64,000 bases of DNA from Plazaster borealis. Taxonomy: Eukaryota > Echinodermata > Asteroidea > Forcipulatida > Labidiasteridae. The position numbers and the translations under genes are program-made. This document shows positions 1-11,000 of this stretch, one piece after another. Location of the stretch: NCBI GenBank assembly GCA_021014325.1, contig CM037463.1, forward strand, positions 7,881,001 to 7,945,000, written 5' to 3'. Within the stretch, counting starts at the first letter, position 1. Every line of letters starts with the position of its first letter. A model generated the notes under the pieces. It did not search any database. It saw nothing but the letters and a program-made list of their open reading frames with translations, and was not told the DNA's origin.

Positions 1-1908
1 TAACTTGCTCTTTATGACGATGGTTGACTGGTATAAAGCTATTCCCCGTGCATATTATATACACATCTTTCACATACAATACGGTATACATTTAAGAACA
101 ATTCTTTCACACTCATTTTACAAAATACATAAAACAAGAATGAAATAAATAGTTTTGGGGAAATAATAATCGTATCGACTCGTACATAGTACGCGTACTT
201 TCTCGTCCATTATTATTTACTGGAGGTACAGACCAAGCGGGAACTGCACACCGAAAGAACGGATAATGCGCTGAGGGATAGTTTAAAGGATATAGACTGA
301 TCCGCTCCACGAGGCATTGTGGCATCCGAAAGGTCAATGTCACAGGGGCAAGGGAGGCCCAGTCATCTCTCCAGCGATCTGACACGAACCGACAGCTGAG
401 GCTCTGAACTCCCAGTACCCGCTACATGTAACAGAATACCGGCCCTTATCCAAGGTAAAAAAAAAAACACCCCCAGAAAAAATAAATAGACTGCTGAGTT
501 GCCACGGCAATATTACGAACACTTCTTGAACTTTGCGCACAGAGAGAGTCGGGGTCTCGGTAAAAGAAGAGGAAAACCAAAGTAATATCATACCCCAGAT
601 GTATTTAGCTCGCTGATGGGGGAGGAAAAACCTATATAGGGAAACAACAATGTCAACGGGATCTTAACGATGGGAAAAGATCCGTAAAAAAAGACCCAAC
701 AAGATAAAGCAACGTGTAGGTAATGGTTGCGCTTCGTCCTTGGTTTCTACCTCTGATGGTTTACTGAGTTATTGGACTTAGCAGACCCCACAGCTAGCTG
801 CCAAGGATCCGACTTTAATACGATTACTTTACAGAGAAACGGAGTCACCCTTTTGACAAAAACACACGGTCCATGGGGGTATAAAGTAGGGCGGAGAAAG
901 TATCGCATCATCCCCTGACCACCGACTTAGTTTATTTATTTATCTACATGAAGTGGCCGGATTAATTCTATATTCTTGTGTGTGTATATACTGAAAGTGT
1001 ATTCGTGTTTGGACTGGGGACTTATCGCACGCAACAATGGATACCGGCTTCCGCTCCTGGAGTACCGTATATTATAATGTGATGAGTTGGATACGTATTT
1101 TAACACGTGTTTCGAACCTGTGGTGGGTCTGTTATGATTCTTTTCATTGTGGACACTCGATCATTCAGCCTTATCTGGGGAATGACATAAGCTCAAATCC
1201 CACTGTTCCCGACTGTATGACATTTCCTGATTTACAAAGTAGCCCACAAAGCTGTCGGATCCCCCCACGAAAAGGCTTGAAAAGGTGCAGTGTAGCTGGC
1301 TGTATATAGTGACTGTAAAGCCGATTAACGCGTCGTGGCAAGTAATTGTTTGTGATGGATCCCACTGATTCACGTGACAATAGATGGGAGCTGCATAAAC
1401 CATTGTGCTACCTGCGCTATGGTATCAAATTGTATGACAATGTCTTGTATCTATTATATATTTCAAAATGCAAAAGAAAGTTAGAGGCCTGACGTTTCGA
1501 CCCTAGTACAGTCTTTCCCGAAGGCAATTTAATTTTTCCCTACAGCCCTCTATAAATATACAAAGTACATGAGTGGTAATTAATTATCACACAACAATAG
1601 TTTCATTCTGGTACCTCACTGATTAAGCCAAGTGTTACAAACCATTTGATCGGCCTTTTTTGTTTTGTTTTGGGTTTTGGGGTTGTTGTTTTTTTTCAAA
1701 TAGAGGACGGGGAACTTTCTATTTTGTATTACTTCTTTCAAGGAAGAAAGGGTCAGACACCAAAATTGTTGGCTTTATAGAACTTTAAAGTCTAAGGGTA
1801 AATTAAACAATCGTCGAAAGAATGGTGCAAAAATTTAGCGAAAATACATCAACGACAACAACGACAACAACGACAACAACGACAACATCAATGACAACAA
1901 TGACAATG

Positions 1909-1944
<36 letters not shown>

Positions 1945-2526
1945 GCAACAAGGATGCGGCTTCAAAAATGATGCGGGCGGGGACGATCAACGCATGTGGG
2001 TTTTTTCTTTACTTGGCCTTCTAGATTTAATACCAACAATCCCTCTACTATAATATAGAAATATTCCCCGCTAAAGTAGTGACCGATTTTAATGAAATTT
2101 TCGCAGGCACGGTTACACTGCTGTGCTTATTGAAAACAAAAGGAAGGAACCTAAATTATTCTTTTAAATAAGTCAATTATTTAAATGCTCTTTTAATTCC
2201 GTAACCAAGTTGCTTTTTATTTTAAATGTAAGCAATAACTGTTTTGTATTGTTGTCATAAAGTTTTACCCATTTCTACATTTTTCAAAACTACAAAACTG
2301 TTATAATTATTATTTTAAATTTGATCTGTTATCCTTAGTACTGGCGTGAACTAAAACCAAACCCACACGTGCCACATGCTGACTTGAATTTTTTTTTAAA
2401 TTCTGCTCTTCCAGAAACAGTTAGAGTTTCTTTCTATTGAAAATGATGAAATCCTCAATATTTATAGGAACAAAAAGTAGGCTTGCGACTTTCGCCTGTC
2501 AATTCTGGCGGGAAGGTACCACTTCT
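1..2526. other. Noncoding stretch, probably inside an intron of the A2M-family gene
   Basis: I see no convincing exon here on either strand; the open frames are short and resemble no family I know. Because the A2M-family gene on the minus strand has its first two exons at 4.8 and 3.0 kb and no third exon is visible, this stretch is probably its second intron. It contains a CAA/CAACGA microsatellite (1848-1950) and, near 1490-1545, a fragment of a dispersed repeat that recurs around 20486 and 30280. Confidence 0.5.
1848..1950. repeat. (CAACGA)/(CAA)n microsatellite
   Basis: The tract begins with CAACGA-like hexamers, passes through ATGACAACA variants and ends in a nearly pure CAA run of about 40 bases. 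It is a simple-sequence repeat in noncoding DNA. Confidence 0.95.
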
Positions 2527-2721
2527 CGGCCCAACTTCATAGAGCTATTTTTAAGTACAAAAAGTAATTAAGCACAACAAATTTATGCTTACCAGAATAA
2601 GGTTACCAGCCAAACTACCATGTCACAAGCACAATTTGTTACTGGTATCCTGCTCATTTTTGCTTAGCAGAAAATTGTTAAGCAACATTTTCTGCTTCAG
2701 CAGCTCTCCGAAATTGGGCCC
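2527..2721. mobile_element. Fold-back MITE, AATTTCATAGAGCTGC-end family, copy 1
   Basis: The left end reads GCCCAACTTCATAGAGCT and the right end is its near reverse complement, AGCTCTCCGAAATTGGGC. The interior carries GCTTAGCAGAAAATTGTTAAGCA-like arms. Related copies lie at 20149-20336 and 44777-45019, with half copies near 17894 and 23988. There is no coding capacity, so it is a non-autonomous element. Confidence 0.7.
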
Positions 2722-2874
2722 AGCTGTTGTCAGAGGAAGAAACCTCACGGTCGTTTGCAATGGACTCACAGCCCCGATAAACCTCGCTTCATGGCAATAC
2801 ACATTTCAGGGGGTGTGGGGTATGGGAAAACAAGACGAACAAGATGTTTAAAGTTTCGATGCAACTGTCCTTAC

Positions 2875-3026
2875 CCATGATGACTTGTTCAGCCGAGGCC
2901 ACTGTCTCGTTTTTGAAGACTAATGTGGCGCGAACCACTGTGGGTTCACTGGGTTCAAAGATGGTGATACTGATTTGTTCCGCCATACTGGGCCGGAAAA
3001 ACTCCGGGTGTGCGACGAGGTAACCC
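2875..3026 (-). CDS. A2M-family gene, coding exon 2 (start of MG1)
   Basis: It has an acceptor after TTTTGCCCACCAG and a donor at G|GTAAGG. The exon contributes one base, 50 codons and one base. It encodes the first MG1 beta strands (YLVAHPEFFRPSMAEQISIT) and a potential N-glycosylation site, KNET. Confidence 0.75.
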
Positions 3027-4781
3027 CTGGTGGGCAAAACAAATTAAGAAATTGTTTTAACTTGAGATGGAGTTCTTTCGTAATATCGGTGTAGTGGTGA
3101 CGTTTATGGGGTTTGTACTGTGGACAGCGGACTCTTGTTTCATGCAGACTGTCATGCCCTGGAGTGATGGCAATGCATTGTCCGATCTGTCAACTGATAA
3201 TTCGGTGGTATTGTGTTAAAATGCGTTTATGTAAAATGTTATTATGAACCATGGAGGTAGAATGAGACCTTGGTAACATTATTGGAATGGGAAGAAAATG
3301 GCACGGCTATAATGTGATACAGGTATATCAACCTTCACTGTTTGATGAAGTGATGTTAAATGCAATAGGAAGTTTCCCCTGCTTCATTTGCCAAAATACA
3401 CACCCACGTAAAGCAAATGTTTATGGTTTTTTCTGAATTTTACCAGGGCCGGATTAGAACGGAATTTGCTGGAAAATAAAAACCGGGAATGTTTGCCGGT
3501 GATTTGTCGAAGCAAAGAGCAAGCCAGGCTTTTATTTTGGTTTGTCTGGAAAAGGAAATGCTGGTGCTTGGTGAAAGTAACATTTAGTTATTGTGGGTTT
3601 TCTGAACCAAATTATGATAATACACAACATCAGTTTAAGGTTTTCTGACGGTAAATAATGAGATTAATTTTGAGATGGTATTGGGTAAAACCTTCAACTT
3701 ATTAACAACATCGATTTCACAAAGGCATGCATTTAGGGCCTACTCTTTGACCATGCCCTTTTAATATAGGGAAGTTCAAAGAAATATGGTTTAATTACTT
3801 GGATTAGTTTCAATCCGAAAGCTCATTGATTATCAAGTTCGTTTCAATACTATAAGAACAATATGTTCATCTGAAATATTATCAACGTCGAGATATAGCA
3901 TTTGAAGGCCCCATAAAATCCCGTTGCTTTTATTTGGACCATTTTGGACTGGTAATTTAAATATGCACGTGAATTCGTATATCAGGCCCTTGCACCCATC
4001 AAAATCCTTGAACAAAAAAACATAACACTGTGTCTGTTCTTTTCATGAAAATAGGACCACCAAATTTGATGAAATCTTCACAGGTTGTGTTGTGTTTATT
4101 GAAAACTAGTAGTTACTATCAACAACAACATAACTATGACGATGTAATATTATATTTTGTAAATGAGGAGAAATACAGTTTTCGAGATTATTATCTTATC
4201 TGTCATGTTTAACACTGCCCTGGCCATGATAATGTAAGATGACAAATGGTTTACCTTCATTTCAAGAACTGACCCAAATAATGGATATGTCAGACGTGAG
4301 AGGGGAAACTGGACTTCCGCCAGCATCCTGTCATCATGTCATTATAATGTCCAGATCATTATTCTGTATTGCATTGGAATGGAAATGCAACTGCTGTTCA
4401 TGGAACATGTGGACTGCTTATTAAAGCGTAAAATGCAAAGCTTTACCAAACCAATGGGAAGGTTGCGTCTCATGTCTTTTTGGATGAGCAAAGCATGGCA
4501 ATCATTTTCAGAACTTATTTTTTACTCTGATCATAGAGAAAGGACGACATGTTTGAAAATCAATTCTATGGCTAGTTGGTTCCAAATCAGTGACCAATTA
4601 TCTGCTGAAACACTACAACAATTATAACATTTTTTACACCAACAAAACAAACAGTCTATATTCAAACTTTGTTATTAAAATACTGACGCCATACTTACTC
4701 ATTTGCATAAACAAAATCCAAAACAAAACAGGCAAGAAAGATCAGCGCTAATTGTCCGGCTCTCATTCGAGTAAACTCCAT
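2875..4781 (-). CDS. Alpha-2-macroglobulin/CD109/TEP superfamily protein, N-terminal part (gene runs off the left edge)
   Basis: Two coding exons join in a consistent phase. Exon 1 (4699-4781) encodes a start Met and a hydrophobic signal peptide (core LALIFLACFVLDFVYA), then ends after two bases of a Glu codon. Exon 2 (2875-3026) completes that codon and reads GYLVAHPEFFRPSMAEQISI onward. This is the usual first strand of the MG1 domain in alpha-2-macroglobulin, CD109, insect TEP and complement C3 proteins: a 'YLV-aP-fRPg' motif just after the signal peptide. A sequon (NET) follows. These proteins are large (about 1400-1700 residues) secreted or GPI-linked protease traps or opsonins. Only about 78 residues are visible here; the thioester region lies outside the window, so I cannot assign a subfamily. 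Confidence 0.75.
3027..4698 (-). other. A2M-family gene, intron 1
   Basis: This is a GT-AG intron of 1672 bp (GTAAGTAT at the 4698 end, CACCAG at the 3027 end). The interior is AT-rich and I saw no exon-like frame or structured repeat with clear ends. Confidence 0.6.
4699..4781 (-). CDS. A2M-family gene, coding exon 1 (signal peptide)
   Basis: The ATG at 4779-4781 (context CACAATGG) opens MEFTRMRAGQLALIFLACF, a typical signal peptide with a positively charged n-region and hydrophobic core. The consensus donor GTAAGTAT follows GCAAATGA. The exon is 27 codons plus two bases, which exon 2 completes as Glu. Confidence 0.75.
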
Positions 4782-4904
4782 TGTGGTAAAAAACAATCCC
4801 CTCTCGTTGAGCTAGTTAAGTTGCGTGAAGGGTACGAAAGTCCACAACACCATTCGTCGAGTGTCGTACGAACTACCAAGATAGTGTTGTCAGAGCTTCA
4901 ACAA

Positions 4905-4922
4905 AAACCTATATAACATGCG
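4905..4922 (-). promoter_or_regulatory. Possible TATA box for the A2M-family gene
   Basis: On the minus strand the sequence reads TGTTATATAGG, about 130 bases upstream of the start codon at 4781. A transcript starting about 30 bases downstream would have a 5' UTR of roughly 100 nt. This is a motif match only, with no initiator or transcript evidence. Confidence 0.3.
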
Positions 4923-7566
4923 TTTGATAAGCCTTTCTATCTTCTAAAGTTCAATTTTCGCGGCCTCTCGGTCAAACTGGTAATAGGGACATGCCTATAT
5001 AGTACCAAGAAAACCGCAACATCCACCCAAGAGACCCTCGTGGAGGTGTCTTGCGTCCCCCGAAAAATGACGTGTTCAGCCGGCAACGTTATGTATTTGC
5101 CTTCGCTGTTGTGATCGATAGTCCGGGAATAGCTCCCTAAAGTAGTTTGTCAGACTTCACCGTTGTACTGGATATCCGTTGTACTTGGACATAAGTTACT
5201 TCACAAGATGAAGATAAATCACAAATCACTTTTCAGTGAGGTACCATATCACTGTCAGTGCCAGCAGCATAAGCTATCTTCTACGTGTAGGCCAAGTTAG
5301 TTTGCTGTCCACCACACTGAAGGTTTGTCTGGCAGAAGAGCTGTCGTACACAGACCCATGCCATGGAGTTTATTAAAACAATGACTAAAAGGTGTAGGCA
5401 TCGACCCTGACTGCCTTTTTAGTGGCCGTGTTGACGGTTTAATTTCCTCTCTATTTCAAGTCCGGCGTAGCGTGTCAAAATCAGAGATTATGCTACAATC
5501 CTCCTTGTATCTCAGCTTAACACACAGTATTAATAGCCTCGACGGAAAGAGCTTCGTTCACCACCACACTGAACTGGGGTGCTGTTGTCAATGAGAACCG
5601 ACCAGCACGGCACTCAGCTGCCGCTTATTGTCCCCTACTTGTTGCAAACTGCACATGTATAAAGGCCCGCTACATGTGCGGTGGTGTACACAAACCCGGT
5701 CAAGAGTGTCTTGCTGCATACCCATCATGCTTTGGTAAAAAAAATCGGAACTTGCCAATGCCTTTTGGGAAATAGGGGGGTACTGGAGTCTGACTGTGTA
5801 TGATAGACAGCAACTTTTTGTCTCCAATGTATCTACTCATTCCATCGCGAGGTGCAGACCGGGTGAATTCTGTCAATAAACAAAACAAAAACCCCAAAAC
5901 AAATCAATAGCTGTTTGTAATTAGCAAAGGGTACAGTTTAGTGGGTACGCTAGCTGTAGTTTATGTATATATATATCAACTTAGCCATGATTGGGCGATG
6001 CAATTCCAATACAGACTCTATACAGTTTTTTTCTGGCTAATTCCGAGTGTTTTATTTAAACCGCAGAACTCAATATTTGTGTGCAGTTTTACTTTTCTTC
6101 ACTGTGCTCTCTTGAAAAAAAAAAACCAACAACAACAACAACAATAGGTTTTGAGGTCAGGGAGGAACCCATGGAAATATTTCTTATTAATTTATTTTTG
6201 TTATCACATTACTTTTGTTGAGGTGTTTATTTTCTCTTTTCTACCCCCCCCCCCTTTTTGGGAGGGGGGGGGGGGTAGGGGGTAGTTGGGCACATGGGCT
6301 CAGTCACATAACGACCCCTCGTCAGTGCAACCGTGGAAATTCCACCTTCAGGATGTAATTGTTGAAGGTAGACAATGGTCTTAAGTCGTTCAATGGCCCA
6401 TCACGAGTTGAAACCATGATAAACTAGAGAGTAATTTTGTGCAAACTGTGCAAGGACTGCTTCCAGGCCCTTGTGGCAAACGACAACAATTAAAAAAGCA
6501 ATAATATGGTCAAAACATTAACAAAATACTTTTTATTTCACTCAGTAAATTGCCGTCCTTGTAGAGCACGGTACGACATCAACACGTTACAAGCCCAGTC
6601 AAGTGTGATGATTGATTAAGGTTAATTATCAACTGTAAAACGTAAGCAAATTATTATCGGTTGTGAAAACATGCAGTTTGTTTGACCATAAAAGCAATGG
6701 TTTGACAGCTGATTGTACCATGGTTGTACCATGTAGGCGTACTTCGCCCCAAACCACTCCTTGCTCACTTTATGCCCATACCCATGCACTTTGTGCCTTC
6801 AAACGATCTGAAAATGTGTATAATTTTAGGCTTTAATTAGCATTAAAGTGGAGATAGATAACTTTACGTGCAAACCATGTAAATGCCCTCTATTGATGGA
6901 TGTGTGGTGGCGCTGAGTGAACGGTTGTTTGTTCTCATTACAGTATAGAGCATTCTGAAGAAAGAAATGTATTCCTAAATAAAAAATAAATGAAATCAGA
7001 ACTTCACTGTTTTTACAATCATACTTATGCACACATTTGAACTTGACCGTTTTGCTCTTTAAAAAATGTTAAAGTATACCAGAACGAGGAAAAACGTCAA
7101 GGATGCACAACACCTTATCATCTTGAATTTTTTTACTAAACCCCCATTTTGTTTAGATACAACTAAGAAAGTTTATATCATTGATTTCTTCCTCAAAACA
7201 TTTGTTCGCAATGATGATAAAGTTATTCTCATTTTATTAATCTAGGTTAGTACGATATGGAATTGTTTTTATTGTATTTTCATTTTTTTCAAAACAAAAA
7301 GTAAATCAACATGTACACTCGTGCGCAGCCTGCATAATTGAAGAGAGGGCGCTATTACAAAATAGAGTATTTTGCTTCGAGAAGGGAAACAAAAAGTCGA
7401 CTTTGAATGTACCAAAGGTTAAGATAAATAATTAAACCAGTGGTGGATCAGCTACTGAAGCTCAATATCATACGAACAGGAACGAGTAGTTTTTGTTTCG
7501 TACAAGTGTGAGAATTTCAGCTCAGAATCAATCGACGTTTTATGACGTTTCAACTTCTAGTTCAAA
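4923..7566. other. Intergenic DNA between divergent A2M-family and FAS1 genes
   Basis: I see no gene here. The stretch holds a (CAA)n run at 6123-6145, a C-run/G-run hairpin at 6244-6282, and a poly-purine run. The two flanking genes are transcribed away from each other, so promoters of both should lie inside, but apart from the TATA-like site near 4912 I cannot point to specific elements. Confidence 0.5.
6244..6282. repeat. Homopolymeric C-run / G-run inverted repeat
   Basis: A run of about a dozen C is followed by CTTTTTGGGAGG and a run of about a dozen G, then TAGGGGG. The two runs can pair as a GC hairpin and the G-run could also form a G-quadruplex. Length may be imprecise because homopolymers are prone to sequencing error. 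Confidence 0.85.
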
Positions 7567-8043
7567 ATGTTCTTCTCCCAATTGCTGGTATGGCTGCTCT
7601 CTGTTTTCGGTTGTAGTTCTCGGATTTGGGAAGACGGCATCGTCGCTGTGACTGCGAACGACGATGACATTCTTCAGGTGTGCCAGAACGCAGGAGCTTT
7701 GACATTCGTGAAGTACGCCCGATCCATACCATGGGTGAAACAGACTCTTGGGAACTTGTCGTCGACAAGGTACATGGCCCTGGCTCCAACTGATCTTGCA
7801 TTCGACAGGCTACCCGAAACCGCCAAGATCGCTCTTCGGGACCCGCAGGTCCTGGAGTGGTACCTGCGGTACCACATTGGCCTCACTGAGGTTTATACGA
7901 AGCAGATGAACAACAATTTGAGGATCCCCAGCGCATTCCGACCCCCTGGCAAGACGGAGGACCAACCGGAACCCGTCTTATGCATCAGGTTCAATGTCTA
8001 CGACGTGGAAAACCAGGCTAACTTGACTAGCCGCTTTGGAAAG
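7567..8043 (+). CDS. FAS1 gene, upstream first coding exon (1a)
   Basis: The exon is 159 codons from ATG (context CAAAATGT) to a donor at GGAAAG|GTGATT. It encodes a leader peptide and a FAS1 domain lacking its last strands. Sequons NLSS and NLTS are present. It aligns along its length with exon 1b at 10190 (PWVKQTL/PWLKNLL, EWYLRYHIGL/RWGLEYHVSL, CIRFNVY/FIRINFY), so the two are paralogous copies. An AG six bases before the ATG (CTTCTAG) could be a 5'-UTR acceptor. Confidence 0.75.
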
Positions 8044-11000
8044 GTGATTAAATAAATATTAAAAGAAAGTTATAGTGTTCAAGATGAACATAGAATCAGA
8101 GGAGAACTAAATCCATTAGTACACAACTCGAGGGAAACCTACAACTATCCCCCCATTTTGGAATTATATTGTTTGTTTAATGAGCAAGTATAGATAAGAT
8201 TGATCTTAGCTTAAATAATTAACCCATCATGTACATGGGAATGGAACACTGGTGTACGCCAGAAACTCGAACTTGTATTGTAATTATCATTACAGACATG
8301 GACCCACTCCTCTGCAATCAAGTACCGTACAACATATATTTCATTTCATTTCATTTCTTTTTATTTGAATATAGTTATTGTCCACAAAATGGAAATTTGC
8401 TTTGTCGAGCATGCTCATAACATCAAAAATACATAACAATTACAGAATTACAAATTATGCATGATTTGATCTCGGCTTATGTGACCTGCGTGTTTATGTA
8501 AACACCACGACATTCAGCCCTATGGATTCTAGCAAATACCAGTTCCTTGCAAGAAATCATAATTTTTGGCAATTAAACACGAATTCTACATGTTGTGGCA
8601 GTGGTTGAAGAAACAACGTGATTTTTCCCCTTCCATTTAAAAAATGTTGTTGGATTCAACATGTTTTCAGATAATCGTTTTTACAGTACATGTAATCATT
8701 TTTTAAAATCAAACTTCCGTGTATAACCATGACGTATGTTCCAAAACCAATCCCAACTATGTATCATGGGATTGCGTGTTACAGTTGGGACGGCCCAACT
8801 ATGGAATCAGATGTCTTTTTCACTCACTGTTCCTTCGGAACTATAGGGTGCCTTGTCCATGGGTGGTCGCAACACTTGGATGCTGGCATGTGGCGCGGGA
8901 GCATGGACGCTGTAATGGACTCTTATACATTTTTCTCGAGGTTTTCCCGTGATAATCACCGAATGTCACGTGACGTGCGAACCCCGATCTATAAGTCAAG
9001 AGAAACTTGAAATGATCCAAAATCAATTAAGCATAAGACTAGAGGCACACTGACCGAGACTGACGCAACCCCAGCTATAGTTGGGCTGTCCCAACTGTAA
9101 CACTCGGGTTGGGATTGGGTCCAAACTAAAGTTGGGATGGTTCTACAGTTGGGACGGAGCATATACTACATTAATTTTAGATCATCTCAAAGTTTAATGC
9201 TACCATAGAAAAAAGAGCCACTGAGCCAAGACTTCCAGCAGGAACGATTTCAGTGTACATGGCTCAACGAAAGAAAACATCAAATCTCATATTTCCTGGA
9301 GATTGCACTGTCTGATTTTTTAATTAACTTTGATGTTATTATTATTAATTTGTCGTCATTCAAACAAAATACCAAACAAGAAAACTCACAATACAAGAGA
9401 CACTAGCTGATGACAGGAACTAAAAAAAGTGAATTAAAGGCATCGTGCAAGAAGTTTTTATTATTTTAGTGAGAAATTACCTCTTTTTCAAAAACTACGT
9501 TACTTCAGAGGGAGTCGTTTCTCAAATGTTTTATATACTATCAACAGCTCTCTATTGCTCGTTACCAAGTCAGTTTTTATGTTATATATTTTGAGTAATT
9601 ACCAAACGTGTATCATGCCTTTAAATCACTGTTGCCCTCGGGCATTTAGCTCTATGAAGAAAGGGCGAGTACACTCTAAGACTTGTTCAGCTGTTATTTG
9701 TATAACTCTTGAACTTATGTGAAAATTATGACACACAATGTAAAGTTTCCCAATATGGTACGTGCAGTATCTCACCTGCCAGAAAGGCATGGAAGGTAAA
9801 TTTGCTTGTCCATAGCCCTATGATGTATTTAGATGAAACTCAAATTTCTTCATGATACAATAGTGAGCTGTACAAGTGGGTTTTTTATGGCTCCCAAATT
9901 ACACAAAACGGACCTTTGACCATCGTGTTTGCAGTTGGCATTAGAAATTATTGGTATATTACATATAGGCCTACATGTAAATATTAATAGACGCACAATA
10001 ACAAGGCACGTGCTTCAGTGCGATTGTGCAAAGAGTGGTCTGGATCTGGCACCGCCTCTTCCGAGTATCATGCCAATGTGCATGTACATTTTTGTAAATA
10101 CATACATACATGTACATCGATATGTACATGTACATGTACATGAATTCCATATAGACATGTACAAGGTGGAAATAAGACTATCGTCCAAAATGGCTACAAC
10201 ACTACCCATTTTCATGGTCCTTGCGGTCGCACTGGCTGTCTTCCCTTTGAAGACTTTTGGCCAAAACGATGTTCTGGACATGGCAGAGCTTTACGGGGCA
10301 AAAGAGTTTTCTGCCCTAGCTCGGAAAAGCCCGTGGCTGAAAAACCTTCTGGAGTCAAGTGCACAACCCAATGGCCTCACCGTGTTCGCGTTCACAGACC
10401 ATGCATACGCCACAAGCCCGGCCGCGTTCAAAGAGTTTGTCAACAGTACCGACGGACTGCGATGGGGGCTGGAATACCATGTTTCTCTCGGCCTGACAAC
10501 CAGTAAAGATCTTCGAGACAATTTGCTACTTACCAGTGTGTTCCCAAGTCCTCTGAGCGGTGCGTCCCTCCCTCCTCAGTTCATCCGGATCAACTTTTAC
10601 ACTTTCCCCACCGCGAAGGGGGAACTTAATTCAGATAAGGTAAGAGATCATGGAGGTAGAAAATGTAGGCCACAAGTGAGAGAACGTCAGCAGAGCACAA
10701 AAGGGGGATTTGTCGGCTTGTCCACGCATTAAGCTGGTATCAAAAGGAGTTCAACATTATAAAGAAAGAGCTGTTTAGCATCTTTGTTGGAATAATAATG
10801 ACCACACAGTGAGTGATTCCGAACTGGGGGAGGTTTATCTCGCCAAGGACCTTTATGAGTTCGGAGAATCAATGGCGGAAATCCCTCCCTTTTTCACATT
10901 GTTACAACCACCTCGCTTGACTGACAATAGCTTTGTCGAAATACTGCGATCGGGAGGTAATACTTTGATAAATATGAAGCTTCGGCATATCCATTCTTCG

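Noticed and set aside
8719..9010. Overlapping frames of 77 and 93 codons
   Set aside because: Both arise from a GC-richer inverted-repeat element and show no family similarity.
9929..10189. N-terminal extension of the FAS1 exon 1b frame
   Set aside because: The frame is open upstream, but the signal peptide begins at the Met at 10190 and the upstream part is a Tyr/His-rich translation of an ACATGT microsatellite.
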